Below are positions 50,445 through 62,535 of a stretch of 64,000 nt of DNA, in pieces. Made by a program: the position numbers and the translations under genes. The DNA comes from Bryum argenteum (Eukaryota > Streptophyta > Bryopsida > Bryales > Bryaceae), in contig CM073328.1 of assembly GCA_037043015.1 (NCBI GenBank), positions 7,613,409-7,677,408 of the forward strand, read 5' to 3'. A model generated the notes under the pieces. It did no database searches and was not told where the DNA came from. It worked only from the letters and a program-made list of their open reading frames with translations. Numbering within the stretch: the first letter of the stretch is position 1; each line of letters opens with the position of its first letter.

Positions 50445-53400
50445 ATGGATTTACTGGGGAAACAGAGCCTGGAGAGGGAGCCGGACGGTGCTGCTGCGGA
50501 ATTGGAAGGTTCGGAATCGGAGAGCTTATCCTCCGAGAGCAACACGACGACGAACGCTCAGCAAGATGCATCCGAGAGCAGCAGGAGCCGCCAGGGTAGT
50601 GGCAGTGGTACTACTAGTAATCATCGCGGCAAGGTGCGGCAATACGTGCGCTCTAGATTGCCGAGGTTGCGGTGGACGGCGGACTTGCACCATTGCTTTG
50701 TACATGCCGTGGAACGATGCGGAGGCCAAGAGAGTAAGTGACAGTTGCCAATTCGATACATCGATCGATCGATCATGATCAGGCGGTGTTAGTTCGTGAT
50801 GTTCAGTGTTCCACGTCAATCCATCCGATGAGTGGACAAACTCCCTTTATGTTTTTTACCTAAGTATCTCCGATCAGTTCTTGTCCTGACTGACAGCCTA
50901 GTCTAGTATCCGCCTCGTAGCAGTAGGTATGTTCCGAAAACACCTTTTCACGAAGCAGTATACTTCATTCGACCCATGATCTATACATGTCATCACTGCT
51001 GTAAAGGTCGGAGAGACAATGCCTAGTATCAATCCAATCGATTGATAGGCTCTAGTTGGAATGATTCACATTGTCGATGTTAGTACAGTAGCGGATGTTG
51101 TTTGGATCTGCAAGACAACAATCATTCCAGTGCAGTGATAGATAGTTCCTACCTTATTTCCTTCTAGAATGCAATTTTTGTAGACTGAGAAAGAGGTAAA
51201 TGTGTGGTGATGGTTTCAGAGGCAACGCCGAAAATGGTCCTGCAGAACATGGACGTGAAGGGGCTGACCATAGCCCATGTGAAAAGTCATCTACAGGTTC
51301 GTGATAGAGTCAATGCCAAGTTGATAGATTTGTCAACAGTTGCAGGAAATCAATCAATTAGCTAGTTAAAGCTCGCAAACCGCGTGATTGTTGAACTGGT
51401 CAGTCTGTCTCGAGCTACCCGGCAGCATTGATGTTGACGTGCTTTCCAACGATTTTGCAGATGTACAGGAGCATGAAGAATGATGAGAGTGTTCAATCTG
51501 GTAGGTTATCCACTAATTTGGTACCAGCAGTGATCGTGATCACGTGTTTAGCAAGCCATCGCCAGTTGGAACTCAACAACCCACTGTAGTATTGACCGAC
51601 CAACATTCTATCAGCAGAATGCCGCACAGTTATCACCTTACTGTACCTACATTGATTAGTGATCGTTCGAAAGTAGCGCATGTTGAAAATGAACCGTATA
51701 TTAATGATGCACTAATTCACACCAAAAAGCGAAGGTGATCGACATTCTAGCTTACAGTGAGATACTTCGAATGTGTGTCTTGCTTGAGTTTAGAGGTGGG
51801 GTCTCTAGATCCTAGAGGCATTGATTGAAGAGTGCTATGAAATTGGTCATAGATCTTCGCAAAAAAGATGACATGATTGTGACATAAGTGTGGTAAGCTA
51901 GGAGTAGAGTAGATCGAAGGTTCAATCGAAGACTGGAAGGTCGAGGTTCGATAGAGTTGTGCACTTCGATTACAGTGACTGATCGGTAAGTGCTTTTGAC
52001 AGATCTCAGCTTCTGGAGAGGAGGACAGTTCCAGCACAACAATATTCTATGGCTGCAATCGACCGCGGAGCTGAACAGAAGCAGCAGCCATCTGATAGAC
52101 GGTCTACAGCTGCCTGGAGACGTGAGGAGCTACGGCTCCGCGAAGAAAAAATTGGAGGCGGAGTGGGAGATGTGCAGGCGAGAATACGATGCTCGAATAG
52201 CCCTGATGATGTTGACGGAGGGAAAGAACAACAACAACAATGCAGTTGTGAATTATGATCATCTTCTCAGTTCGTCTCCCACACCCACTGTGGAGTCCCG
52301 ACCTCCTTTCCCTCTTCAGCAGAGCTCCATCGATCCTCGTGCCCGCACTGACGGCTGGCGTTTCCTCTTACAAGACACCCCCAAGCGACCACAGGTGCGT
52401 AACTAGCTTCTTTCCTCCAGTTTAACTTTCATATTCTTTTGAATCTGGAATCTCATGTGATCACTTTCTGGTGGAAGCTCATGCTACATACAGCGTATGC
52501 GCTTCACATCAGTCTTTGACGTAACGGCTTACAGTCATGTTCAGTCGGGAACCTCTGAGGAGGTGATTCTCCTGATGCATTCATGTTGATCTTAAGGATA
52601 TGGAATCAGCATGAGTAATCACCTAAGAAGTTGACTTCGTAGCTTTGTCAGATGTACGATGGAGCTTGTCAATGTCGAAAGACACTGGACAGGTCTGGAG
52701 TTTGATCATAGCTCATACCAGTCTTTGTCCTAACGACTTTTAGTCATGTTCAATCGGGAACCTCTGATGGGGCATTCTCCATGTTGATCTTAAGAATATG
52801 GAATCAGCATGACTAATCATCTTTCACAGCATTGTCAGATCTATGTACGATCAATGTCGTAGTACACTGGTCTGGAGTGTAATTACAGCTTATATCAACC
52901 TCGAATTATTTTTTAATCGGAACCTCTAGTGGGGTATTCTCCTGCTGTATCCATGTTGATATTCAGGATATGGAATCAGCATGACTGATCATCTAAGAGA
53001 TTCATCTCGCAGCTTTGTTAGAAGTGCTAGTCAATGTCGAAGTATTCACTGGTCTGGAGTTTGATTCACCAGTCGTTGTTGTAATTTCTTCGAGTTACGG
53101 AACCTTGGATGGGATACATTTCATGTTGCTTTTGAGTAAATGGAATGAGCGTGACTAATCATCTGCGAGATTGATTTCGCAGCTTAGTCAGATCTGCTAG
53201 TTGAAATACTGATCGGGAGTTTAATCGACTTATACAATTAGCTTTGAACGGGGACCTGTAGTGGGGTACATTTCGTGTTGCTCTTAAGAATACGGAATTA
53301 GAATGACTATATATCTACTTTGCAGCATAGTTCTAATCTACGAGAGCGATTGCATTGCGTGCTTTCAGGACAACCAAGCAGGGAAGATCTTACTGCACCC

Positions 53401-53929
53401 GATAACAGCAACAAGGCCAATGGCACTAGACACAAGAGCAGGAGGCTACTCAAACATATACAGTAGGTATCAAGACATGGAGGAGCTTCGTCACACACCC
53501 GCACACCAGGCGCATCGACCCAGCACGATATTATTACCAGATGCAGCAGCTGCACGGTACAACGACTTAGATCACATAAAGTGGGGGTCAGCAAGATCCA
53601 GCATCACCAGAGAAGAGTCGCGCCCGCATTCTTGGCCGGGCAGCAGCTGCAGCTCCCTGCCCATGAGCCAAGCAATGCTCAATCGGCAAGCGCATAGTAC
53701 CACAGACATGGAGCCGGAAGGGCGTGCAGCTCATTTGGTGGACTTCTTGTCATTGAACAGCAGCAGCAGGGGACAGCAGGCCATTTCGTCAGGTCCCTCA
53801 TCACTGGACTCCGGACTCCAGCTGGATTTGACTATGTCGACAGGCCCCCCTTCTTCAGCAGATCAAGAGGCTTTTCACGAGTCCAAGAGCGTTGTTGAGT
53901 TGGACCTGACATTGGATCTCGCAAGGTAA
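50445..53929 (+). CDS. GARP-family (KANADI-like MYB) transcription factor
   Basis: Five exons (50445-50733, 51220-51296, 51461-51500, 52003-52394, 53369-53929) splice in frame to 452 residues. Residues 1-60 are acidic and Ser-rich. The GARP DNA-binding domain spans about 71-126: RLPRLRWTADLHHCFVHAVE, then GGQE, ATPKMVLQNMDVKGLTIAHV and KSHLQMYRS. This SHLQMYRS ending and these intron positions fit the KANADI-related GARP branch rather than MYB-CC or B-type response regulators. Exon 4 has an Asn run and a Lys/Glu-rich helix. The C-terminus VVELDLTLDLAR contains LxLxL, an EAR repression motif. Expected role: nuclear sequence-specific repressor in development. The start is the first Met in frame with the acidic region; the frame stays open to an upstream Met at 50337, so a longer N-terminus is possible. 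Which GARP subgroup it belongs to is not settled. Confidence 0.9.
52510..53368 (+). repeat. Tandem repeat filling intron 4 of the GARP gene (five copies)
   Basis: Units begin near 52512, 52719, 52893, 53067 and 53233 (period about 165-205). Each carries GGGAACCTCTGATGGGG or a variant, CATGTTGATCTTAAG.ATATGG, AATCAGCATGACTAATCATC, and a pyrimidine-poor ..GCAGCTTTGTCAG end. Two or more units thus hold a branch-point-like CTAAT followed by a possible acceptor. The functional acceptor is the last one (GTGCTTTCAG at 53359-53368). Confidence 0.75.
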
Positions 53930-56632
53930 CTAACGTCGGTTGACTATTGAGTGTACAGGCTACTACTAGCTAGCTAGAACTCTTGTAAAATCCCTTTTCC
54001 GGACGGGTGATTGCCCTAGCTAGAAACTCTACAAGAAGAATGTTGTGTTATTCTGCGACTTTAGACTAGTTTCGGTATAACCTCGATTCTTGATGTGAGC
54101 CAAATCTGACACTGCAAGTTCGAGCCACTGAGGGAGAAGATGTAGAATAATTGACTTTAGAAATAGCGGGCTAGTGTACAAGTGTGGTTGATCCTGTACA
54201 TAATTTCTTTAGAACTGACTGAGCCTTAATTTCTACAAACTAGCTTAGCTTAAGACGACAAATTTTAATGGCCAGCTGCAGAATTACCTTTTTTTTGTAG
54301 GATACAGTCGGAATGGCGCCATTCTTACTTATGTCATGACCAACCGAAAGTTTGAATAAATCTAGCAACTTCAAAGACATTCCGGTGCTTTGGAGAATTA
54401 TTCAACCAGGATCTGTCATTCTATTGATCTATGATTGGCTTTCAGTCCAATGCTAAAAAGTCAAGTACATCAGGTGGAATATAATAACACATTCTAACTT
54501 ATGGACCATTGTTCCCATAGTATCAAATGTTTTCATTTGGCCATACCAGATAGTTTTGAGTGCATTCTGGTGCCTTGACTCAATGTGGACAAGCGCGAAT
54601 TGAATAATCACTTTTAAGTGACCGTGGGCCACTCCTATGCACGCTTTCGGTTGCTCGCTCATAATATGTCAATGAAGACAGAGAATAGGTACTGTTAAGT
54701 CGTCCCACCATGAGGAAGCTGGAGTGTGATCAATCGCTTGTGTCAGCGCCTACCATAAGAAGAATTCATTCTGCGAATACTTACAAGTACTTATAACAGA
54801 CCAATAACAAACGTTAAGCAAAGCGATACAGTATGGAGTGTAGTTACAGGTTGACTACAGACTGACAGACAGCCGATGATAAATCAGAGAGGAGGGGTGG
54901 GTGCAGCGTGGCTGTCATCAAAAGTCGTGGCCCTGAAAAGAACGGCCATGGCAGAGAAGAAGGGACCGCACGGGCGTTGTCCGATCCAAGCAAGCAGCAG
55001 TTTCCCTGTCATGTTGGCGAAGCTCCTCTTTCGTGTTCCAGCTCCAGCCTTCCCTCATCGTACGACTCCACGCACACGCATATTCCGCCTAGCTAACTAG
55101 CTAGTCTAGGCTAGCTAGCTAGTTCCAGATGATGAAACTCTTAGACTAGCTTGTACCATTTCATTGACGTTACAGTCTTGGAGCATTCTATGTTCCCTCA
55201 AGGATGACCCGGCCACGTTGTGATTGATTTCCCGCTTGTGCACAAAGTCTCACTGTCGTGATTAGTCTATCTCCGAACTCCCGGGTACCTCTGTCACTTG
55301 GGAAGCACATCTTGTTCCAAGGACACTCCCTGTTTATTTAAGCTCAGATTAAGACTTCTGTTAGAACTTAAGTAGACTACCTGCGGACAGTGGGATTGAA
55401 AGTCAATAGAATGATTCGGAAGGGAATGACTTGTATCACTGAGTATGATTGGGGACATTCCTGGATTATGATTGATAACACAGCAATCTAACTCACATGT
55501 GCGGATCAAAATTGACTTGAACATACATTTTTCAAAAGTTTTTCAACTTAGCACGCTCCCTGATCATATAAACAATTGGGGCACTTTCTTTTCTTTTCAT
55601 ACAAACGGATATCTGTGCCAAGAAGTTATGATCAACTGAACATGATCATTATTTATTGCAAGATCTAAAATATGAGTATTTTGAATAATGAGGTAGTCAA
55701 TAAGGAGTTATGTGAATTGATGTTTCAACATACTCTGCTAGCAGACGAATCAAGACTTTGGTTATTTTCCAAAGTGTTCAGAACATGTGGAATCAGAGCC
55801 ATTGATCCCAACTCCCGTAGCGTTTTGGTGTGCTTAAAATGAATCTTTTTCATTTGTGAGATTATAATGGTCACAGTTGGCTATAATTTTCTCCTACGCG
55901 AACCACAGGGTCCCATTCCCACTTTTAAAGAAAGTTAGGGTTAACCCTACAAAATGTTCAAGAAGCTCTAACATGGTCAATTTTGGATGACAATCATTGT
56001 GAACATACACATTTTTTTTGCTAAACTGAAATAGATATTCAAACTAATTAGAATCCCACCCTCTCAACGAAGGTGCTTGAATCGTAAAATGAAAGTCCCA
56101 ATATGGAGCTAAAGTTCACGAGCATTTTCATAATCACTTCCAAGAAAATGTTTTAAACACTAGTGATTTAACTTGATAGAATCTACCCGCTTGTAACATA
56201 TCAAAAGCTTGTTTGCACGCTTCGTCTTGAAAGGGTTAAACTTCATACAAACTAGGTCTTCAGTTCTCCAGAATTTACCCAAGGTCAAGTAGTTTTTTCC
56301 AAGCGTAAAATTCTAATTCAGTATTGGTAGAAAATGTTTCATTAATTATTATTTTGGGGGTCAGAAAGTGATGCAAGGTGCAGGGTGCACACGAGGTGAG
56401 GTGAGCCTTTAGTTTGCAAGTAGCCATCAGGAGAGCAATATATGCCCCTATGGCCTATCCCAATCTTTGTATGGAGCAAGGGTACCAACATATTTGGTCA
56501 ACTACCATGGTCGCATCTGGAGAGCCAGATCAATAGCATCACATTCAATCTGTCCTCACTGGCTGGTCTTTTCTGGATTTTCACTCATTCCTTCATTCAC
56601 ACGCTCTCATTCTGGTCATTTTGCGGGCAATG
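53930..56632. other. 3' flank of the GARP gene and intergenic DNA
   Basis: The 3' UTR probably ends within the first few hundred bases. A GCTAGCTAGCTAG-type microsatellite lies at 55090-55125. The frame at 54876-55100 is preceded by no clear promoter and has no recognised product. Confidence 0.4.
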
Positions 56633-56833
56633 GTTCGTGGCAGCTACCAAGGAGGCACCCTAGAATCCGTGGAGACCCCCCCAAGACCATTTTTGATGAT
56701 TTTGAATTCAAAAATGGGGTTTGCGGCCCCAAATTACCATTGTAGCATACTCCTTGGCAATTTGAACCAATACATCAAAAAATAGGGGGGCTCCTTTATC
56801 CCTCCCCCATCCTCCTTGGTAGCTGCCACGAAC
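56633..56833. mobile_element. MITE with perfect 23-bp terminal inverted repeats
   Basis: The 201-bp element starts GTTCGTGGCAGCTACCAAGG and ends with its exact complement (56811-56833). A second, shorter inverse similarity lies inside (around CCCCCC). No target duplication is obvious, so the superfamily is not assigned. Confidence 0.7.
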
Positions 56834-57086
56834 GCTTAGCCTCATTTTGCAATATCAAAATAACCTCCTTTCGTCAATTGTGGCACACATATGGTAAGGT
56901 GCTCAATAATGTCTCAATTTTCATCATAGGAAAATCTATACAGATGTTACCACTGCAGGCAATTTTTGTGGCACGGGGAAATTCACTTCCAAAGCTAAAT
57001 GCCCCCAAAGTTGTCAAAATAATGCAAGGTGCATGTTTGTTGACGTAATTTTAAGTATGTAACCGCAAGATCTAGTACCTAGCTCG

Positions 57087-57500
57087 TACGCGTACATGTA
57101 CACCAAATCTCAAATTCAAATTCAAATTCCTCGTAATTTGTGAGATCATAATGTCCAGAGTTAGAAAAACAGAATTTTACTTGTTTCTAAAGAGGAACTA
57201 AGTGTTTTGTGAGCCAAACGAACCAAATTCAAGAAGTAAAACTTGACGTGAGGTTCTTCAAATCCTTGTTCTCAGGTGAGTAACTAAGGTTCATGTTTAC
57301 ATAATTTTCTATTATCATATGACCTATAAAATCTGTAGAAAGTTAGAAATACTTGTTTTTTCACATGGAGGTATGTTGAAATTTAAATTGAGGCATGGAT
57401 GGTCTTGTCTAAAAGGTATGAGAAAACTCTACAACCTGCAAAAGGTCTCATTTTTACACGTTCTATATTTAGAGAATTAAAGGTTGACCAATTGATGTCA
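57087..57500 (-). repeat. Dispersed repeat R1, copy 3
   Basis: Reverse-complement relative of 36776-37340 (AAATTCCTCGTAATTTGTGA, GTGAGCCAAACGAACC, CACATGGAGGTATGTTGAAA). It continues into a block shared with 35520-35640. Confidence 0.55.
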
Positions 57501-57735
57501 AATCAACCCTGATCGGGCCTCTTTATGCATTACGGGCTAATGAAAGATAGAGCAAGTAAAATCATCATTTTGGGAATCTTCTACAATGAGTTATAATTTG
57601 AAATTGAATATATAGGTGTTTCTATAACATTGATGCCTTGATGTGACAACCTATAATGTTTACAGTACATACATGACCCTATTGTTATGGAGAAGCTGTC
57701 ATGAATCACTAGAGCTCCATTATTGGACCTGCTCC

Positions 57736-58335
57736 TGTTAACCGAATATTCTCCGAATATTCCCTTTGGTTAACTTTGGCTAGGTCGATACCCGGACGAT
57801 AAATTGATACTAGGCTAGTATCCAGGATAGAATCAGCCATACCTACAGTAGATACCCGGCCTAGGCGGCCGACCAGTCAGCCGACCCTGCAGGTCGACTG
57901 ACAGGGTCGACCCGACTAGATCGGGTTGATCAGGTCTGACAACTATGTCAGATCTAGGGCTATATGTACTCCTTCCCCGAGGGGAAGAGGGTTGCTTTTT
58001 GGATTATAACATACTTTGTGATTCTCTCCCAAGTCTCCGTCTCTAATTTTTCCTTGTGTTTTCTTTGTGATTAACTCGACCTGTCTACACTGTCTGGTCT
58101 GGTTGATTGTTGTTATGATCTGGGGTTAGGAGAGTAGTGTGAGTAGATCAGAGTAGAGTCGATCTAGTGACTCCTTGTTGATCTCCCTTTGCTTCTCTCG
58201 TACTTTTGAGGGTCACGATGTTCCAATCCAGGGAGTAATCCGGTCAACCTACTGTCGACCTCCTGGAGGGCTCCCTGTCGAGTCGAGTTCCAAGTGAAAA
58301 CGGTTAGGTACTGTCCCTAGAAACAGTCCTTAACA
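57736..58335 (+). repeat. 5' LTR of the gag-protease element
   Basis: Begins TGTTAACCGAATATTC and ends CAGTCCTTAACA, giving TG..CA borders. It is rich in GTCGAC palindromes. No second copy is present in the window. Confidence 0.65.
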
Positions 58336-58598
58336 TTTGGCGACCATGCTTAAGTCCTACTTCAGTTTCCGCGTCGATCGATCTACCTTGTTATCGTGCA
58401 CCTAACTCCGTAGTGCTCGCTCAAGCTAAATCGTACGACAGTCTTCTACGCGGACAGTCTGTCTACAATATTCCCGGCGGTAGCACGGCTACACGCCAGG
58501 CACACGCGGCCCTAACCGCCCGTCATTGCCTGTCGATGTTCACAAACACCGTTTTCCTACACGCCGCCGGGGTAATCACAATAGTCCTCGAACGCTAA

Positions 58599-58857
58599 AA
58601 CCCCAATTCCGTTAAAATGGCACTATGCCATGTGCCATTTTGTCACACTGGAACTTACATTTGTGCTCATACAAAAAGGTGTACATTCTATAATATCACA
58701 ATTTTTTTGGTAATATCACTTCTTTATATACATTGTCACACATTTTCCCTAATATCACCTTAAAATTCTGTTATATCACATAGTTTTTGAACTATAGTTC
58801 AGAAAGTTGAGGTGTGCCATTTTCCCGGAATAATGCCATTTTAACAGAATTGGGGTT
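58599..58857. mobile_element. MITE inside the leader of the LTR element
   Basis: Inverted ends AACCCCAATTCCGTTAAAAT (left) and AACCCCAATTCTGTTAAAAT (right, complement). CTAA on both sides (58595-58598, 58858-58861) is a candidate target duplication. The interior has several TAATATCAC repeats and is AT-rich, in contrast to the GC-rich host element, which resumes on the far side. Confidence 0.75.
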
Positions 58858-59040
58858 CTAACCAGCCATCTCGTCGCCAGCCCTGTCGACGCAGCGAACG
58901 TGAGCCCTGCACACAAACACCGTCCGTGGAAAGAGGTTTCGCCCTGCTCAAGGTGCAAATAGCGAACCCCTACACAGAAACGGTTTATGGCAGCCCTTCC
59001 GCTTACGTTCCGAAACATCCTGTCCACTACAATTTCGATT

Positions 59041-59113
59041 CAGATCTAGATCTACAGTCCTCTTCTAGATCCAGATCCCGATCCACAGATCCAGATCTAG
59101 ATCTAGATCTGAA
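59041..59113 (+). repeat. Hexamer microsatellite, (AGATCT/CAGATC)n
   Basis: Imperfect AGATCTAGATCT and CCAGATCC units just before the Gag region of the LTR element. Confidence 0.85.
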
Positions 59114-62100
59114 AAGCGACACGTGGCCAGACTATGTCGGGTCGGCGCACACGAGCAAGTGGCACCCCCGATCCCCCGGAAATTACCGCTGACCAACTTC
59201 GTAATCCGCAGACCTTACGAGAACTCCGAAATCTGCAACCTGCAACGACTTCTAAGCCGGTCGTAATCGTCCGACCCGACAATCCAACACCAACCGGAGG
59301 ACGTCACAACACCATCATGGAACACTCAACCCATATTGGAGATGTCGACCCACCACAACCGACCTCCTCGCCGTCACCTACATCAGCGTCCAGACCGCAC
59401 AGCCGCGGCGGAGAACCGACGTCTCGCCGACCCTCCCCTGGTGATCCATTTCCCCCGGAGTCCATACTCCCCCCACGCCCGTCGAGCGCACACGCCATGT
59501 ACGCACCTCGCGACACCTCGATGGACACATTATATGACCAACAAGCCGAAATTATGCGTTTACAAAATCAGCAGGCACTTTTAGCTTTCCGACTAGCCCG
59601 CCTCATGGCTAGCGGCCCAATGTCCCACCCGGACACCTCGAGGACCGCGGAACAACCTTTGCCGAGTCGACCGCTGGTCGACCCTTATCAGTCGACCAGC
59701 AGCCGACAGCAAACAACATTTCCAGCCATCCCTGTCGACCGGGATCTTGCTACTCACCCTAGCTTAGTCGACCCGATACGCGATCCTGCTCAATCAGGCC
59801 GCACAACACACTCGCCGGATATCCTCAACCTCGAAAATCGCCCACCGACTCCAGCTGGACCACCTACCTCTCGTGCCCCCCTGATGCTGCCCCGTACTCT
59901 CTCAACTCTCCCTTTCCAGGGACGGGCCCTTCCGCTCCCCCGACCGGCGAGTATCCCGAGCGCAGTCCCGACCTCAACACCTCCAAGGTAGACTCCGACC
60001 GGTGTCCCAAGATCCGGATCGACACCGCCCGTGGCTGGCCCCTCACTTCCATCCACGTCGGCACCCACAGGTAATTCAGGGCTTACCTCTACAACAGTCC
60101 CTCCTGTTAGTATACGCTCGTGTTTCGTGTGCGGATCGTACCGTCACACCATTGACGAATGTCCGAATTATGCGTCGGGTCTCCCGGCGTGGCCGACAGC
60201 GCCCGCCCTTCCGCGACCCCCGATCGACCCCCTACATCGCCAAACAGCTCGGAAACCAGTCAGCATGCCGACTTACCATGAAGGCAAATGCGCCATGACC
60301 CATGTGCATAGATTTACAAACGCACTTACCTTAAATGGAGAAACTGACCCGACTATTACCATAGCTTTGTTTGGAAACTCGTTAGTAGACACCAGTAACT
60401 ATAATTGGTTTACAACCCAACGCAACACCTACCCAAATCAAACCCTCCCAGCCCTACTCGATGCCTTCAAACATCGTTACCAGGAAATCGACAATGATGA
60501 TCAAGCGTACCTTCGATTTAGATCTCTTAAACAGGAATCAAAGGAGTCGGTAGACGATTACTATGAACGAATGATGAAATTAGCGAGTCAATTTGCTACT
60601 ATGCCAAGTGATGAATTTTTACTGAGCAACTTTCGAGCTGGCTTATTGAAGTATCTGCAGGTCGCTACAGTCGGGCTACCACGCTCGACCCTGGCTACAG
60701 CCAAAAACTCGGCAAAACTTGCTGAGAGTGGTCTACCCAGGGAACCCGACCCAAGCCCGACATCTACCCGGGTTGACACCAAACGCCACATGTGGCCTCT
60801 GCAAAAAACAAGGGCATCTGGACAAGGATTGTTATCTCAATCCCTTGAGTGAATACGGTAAACGCCGTGCCGCTCGTGCGGCTCCCGCCACCGTCGCATC
60901 GACCACCCCGGCCCCAACATCACCAGGCACCAATTATCGACCACGGCGCCACTACCCATGCGCTCTCTGCAAATCGCTCGAACATCCCACTCACCTGTGT
61001 CTCTTATTGCAGGACTCCAAGATCACCCGCTTAGTGACGCAACTCCGCAGTGACCCGCCAGTGTCCACATCGACAGTGGTGATTGAAGAGCAGAAATCAG
61101 ATAGCATCGGCATCAACACAGTCGCCGCCATCACTCGCAACAAAGCTACATCGACACCAACCCCCGACGAAGCGTCCACGGAGCAACCCAACTGGACTGC
61201 CCAAGAGGAACTCCGAGACAACATGATGCACCACGTTCGAGCACTACATGAAGAACTGGAACCCCGCGCAGATCCATCCTCCGCCTGGGATGCAAGCGCC
61301 CTACCTCAGCAACCTCTCTCGCCTCGACAGTCGACGACCGCTAGCTTTGCAACTGACACCGGCGTCCCTGCTCACCTCCTCCAACAAGTCGAAAACTGCA
61401 AAGTTCAAGTATCATTGGGGGATTTACTGCGCATCTCCCCGTCATTACAATCGGCTCTCCGCACCCGGCTCGATCCCGACAGCGAGAGAGCACTGCCGGA
61501 ACCTCCCAGTCCCCACCACGACCACAACATCACCTTAGCGACTGCATCGGTCGTCGACCGACACATGCCCGTAATCTCGGTGTCCGTCGGCAAGAACGTA
61601 GTCGATGATGTACTCATCGATGGCGGATCCGGCGTCAATGTTGTTACCGAGGACGAACGTCGACGCCTTGGTTTACCCAAACCCTCTCCCGCACCATTCA
61701 ACCTCAAGATGGCGAATGGCACTCTGGCTAAACCCAAGGGCCTTATCCGGGATGTGAAAATCCACATCCACAGTATTACCTATACGGTCACCTTGATTGT
61801 CCTCGACTGCTCAACTGTCAAATCCGATTACCGACTCTTATTGGGTCGACCCTGGCTCCGCCATGCCAAGGTGATCCACGACTGGGGCAACAACGAAGTC
61901 CAGATCATGGGCAATGGCACTATAAAAACGGTGAAAATTAATCGCCAATTGGGTATCGAAGCCGTTACGCCCCATGCGCTCATCTGCTACAACTTTATCG
62001 AGGGCATCACGGACGAGGAAGAAGAAGTCTTGCTCGCCTCCGACCCGACATTATACACCCTCGGGACGATCGACTGCCATGCGCTCACAACACTCCCCCT

Positions 62101-62155
62101 CGACCCGACTGCCCCGGTCGACCGGACGTTACTTGGGCGTGAGCGTAGAGCATAG

Positions 62156-62535
62156 AGCGTAGAGTGTAGAGGGAGAATTTCAGATTGGAGAGCGGTGGTG
62201 AGAACATTTTTTTGGAAAATTTTACTAAAAATATAAAAATTCTAAATTTATACAGAATATTCTAGAGAATATTCGAATATTCTGGACTTATTACCGTGGA
62301 TTTGGGACCCGAACCCGTGGAAATGAGGGAAAAAATTCTGAAATTTGGCAAACTTCAATAACATTCAGAAGACATGGAGACACTTATGGTGTGACATTAC
62401 TTAAACAATTTTGTGGACATAGATACTAATATATTTTTTATAATGCTATATTGCAAAATATAGTCACACAACGTGTAAACTACACAGTCTAGGGATAAGG
62501 GCGAATAGGGAATATAGTGTGGAAAACTATGACAT
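62156..62535. other. AT-rich spacer between LTR element and transposase fragment
   Basis: No gene. Bases 62250-62285 hold GAATATTC-type palindromes (GAATATTCTAGAGAATATTC). Confidence 0.5.

Larger units (their letters stand above)
57736..62155 (+). mobile_element. LTR retrotransposon, gag and protease portion, broken and 3'-truncated
   Basis: A 600-bp 5' LTR is followed by a candidate primer-binding site (TGGCGACCATG at 58338-58348) and a long GC-richer leader. A Gag region lies at about 59130-60850, with a retrotransposon-gag domain near 60270-60700 and a CCHC knuckle near 60790. A retropepsin-like protease lies at about 61550-61960 (LIDGGSGVNVV near 61615, LLLGRPWL near 61840). Reverse transcriptase, integrase and the 3' LTR are not present in the window, so order of domains beyond protease is unknown. 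A Ty3/gypsy affiliation is likely from Gag and protease type. It has about two interruptions besides the 3' loss and the MITE in its leader. Protein-coding sequence is otherwise well kept, implying modest age. Confidence 0.75.
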
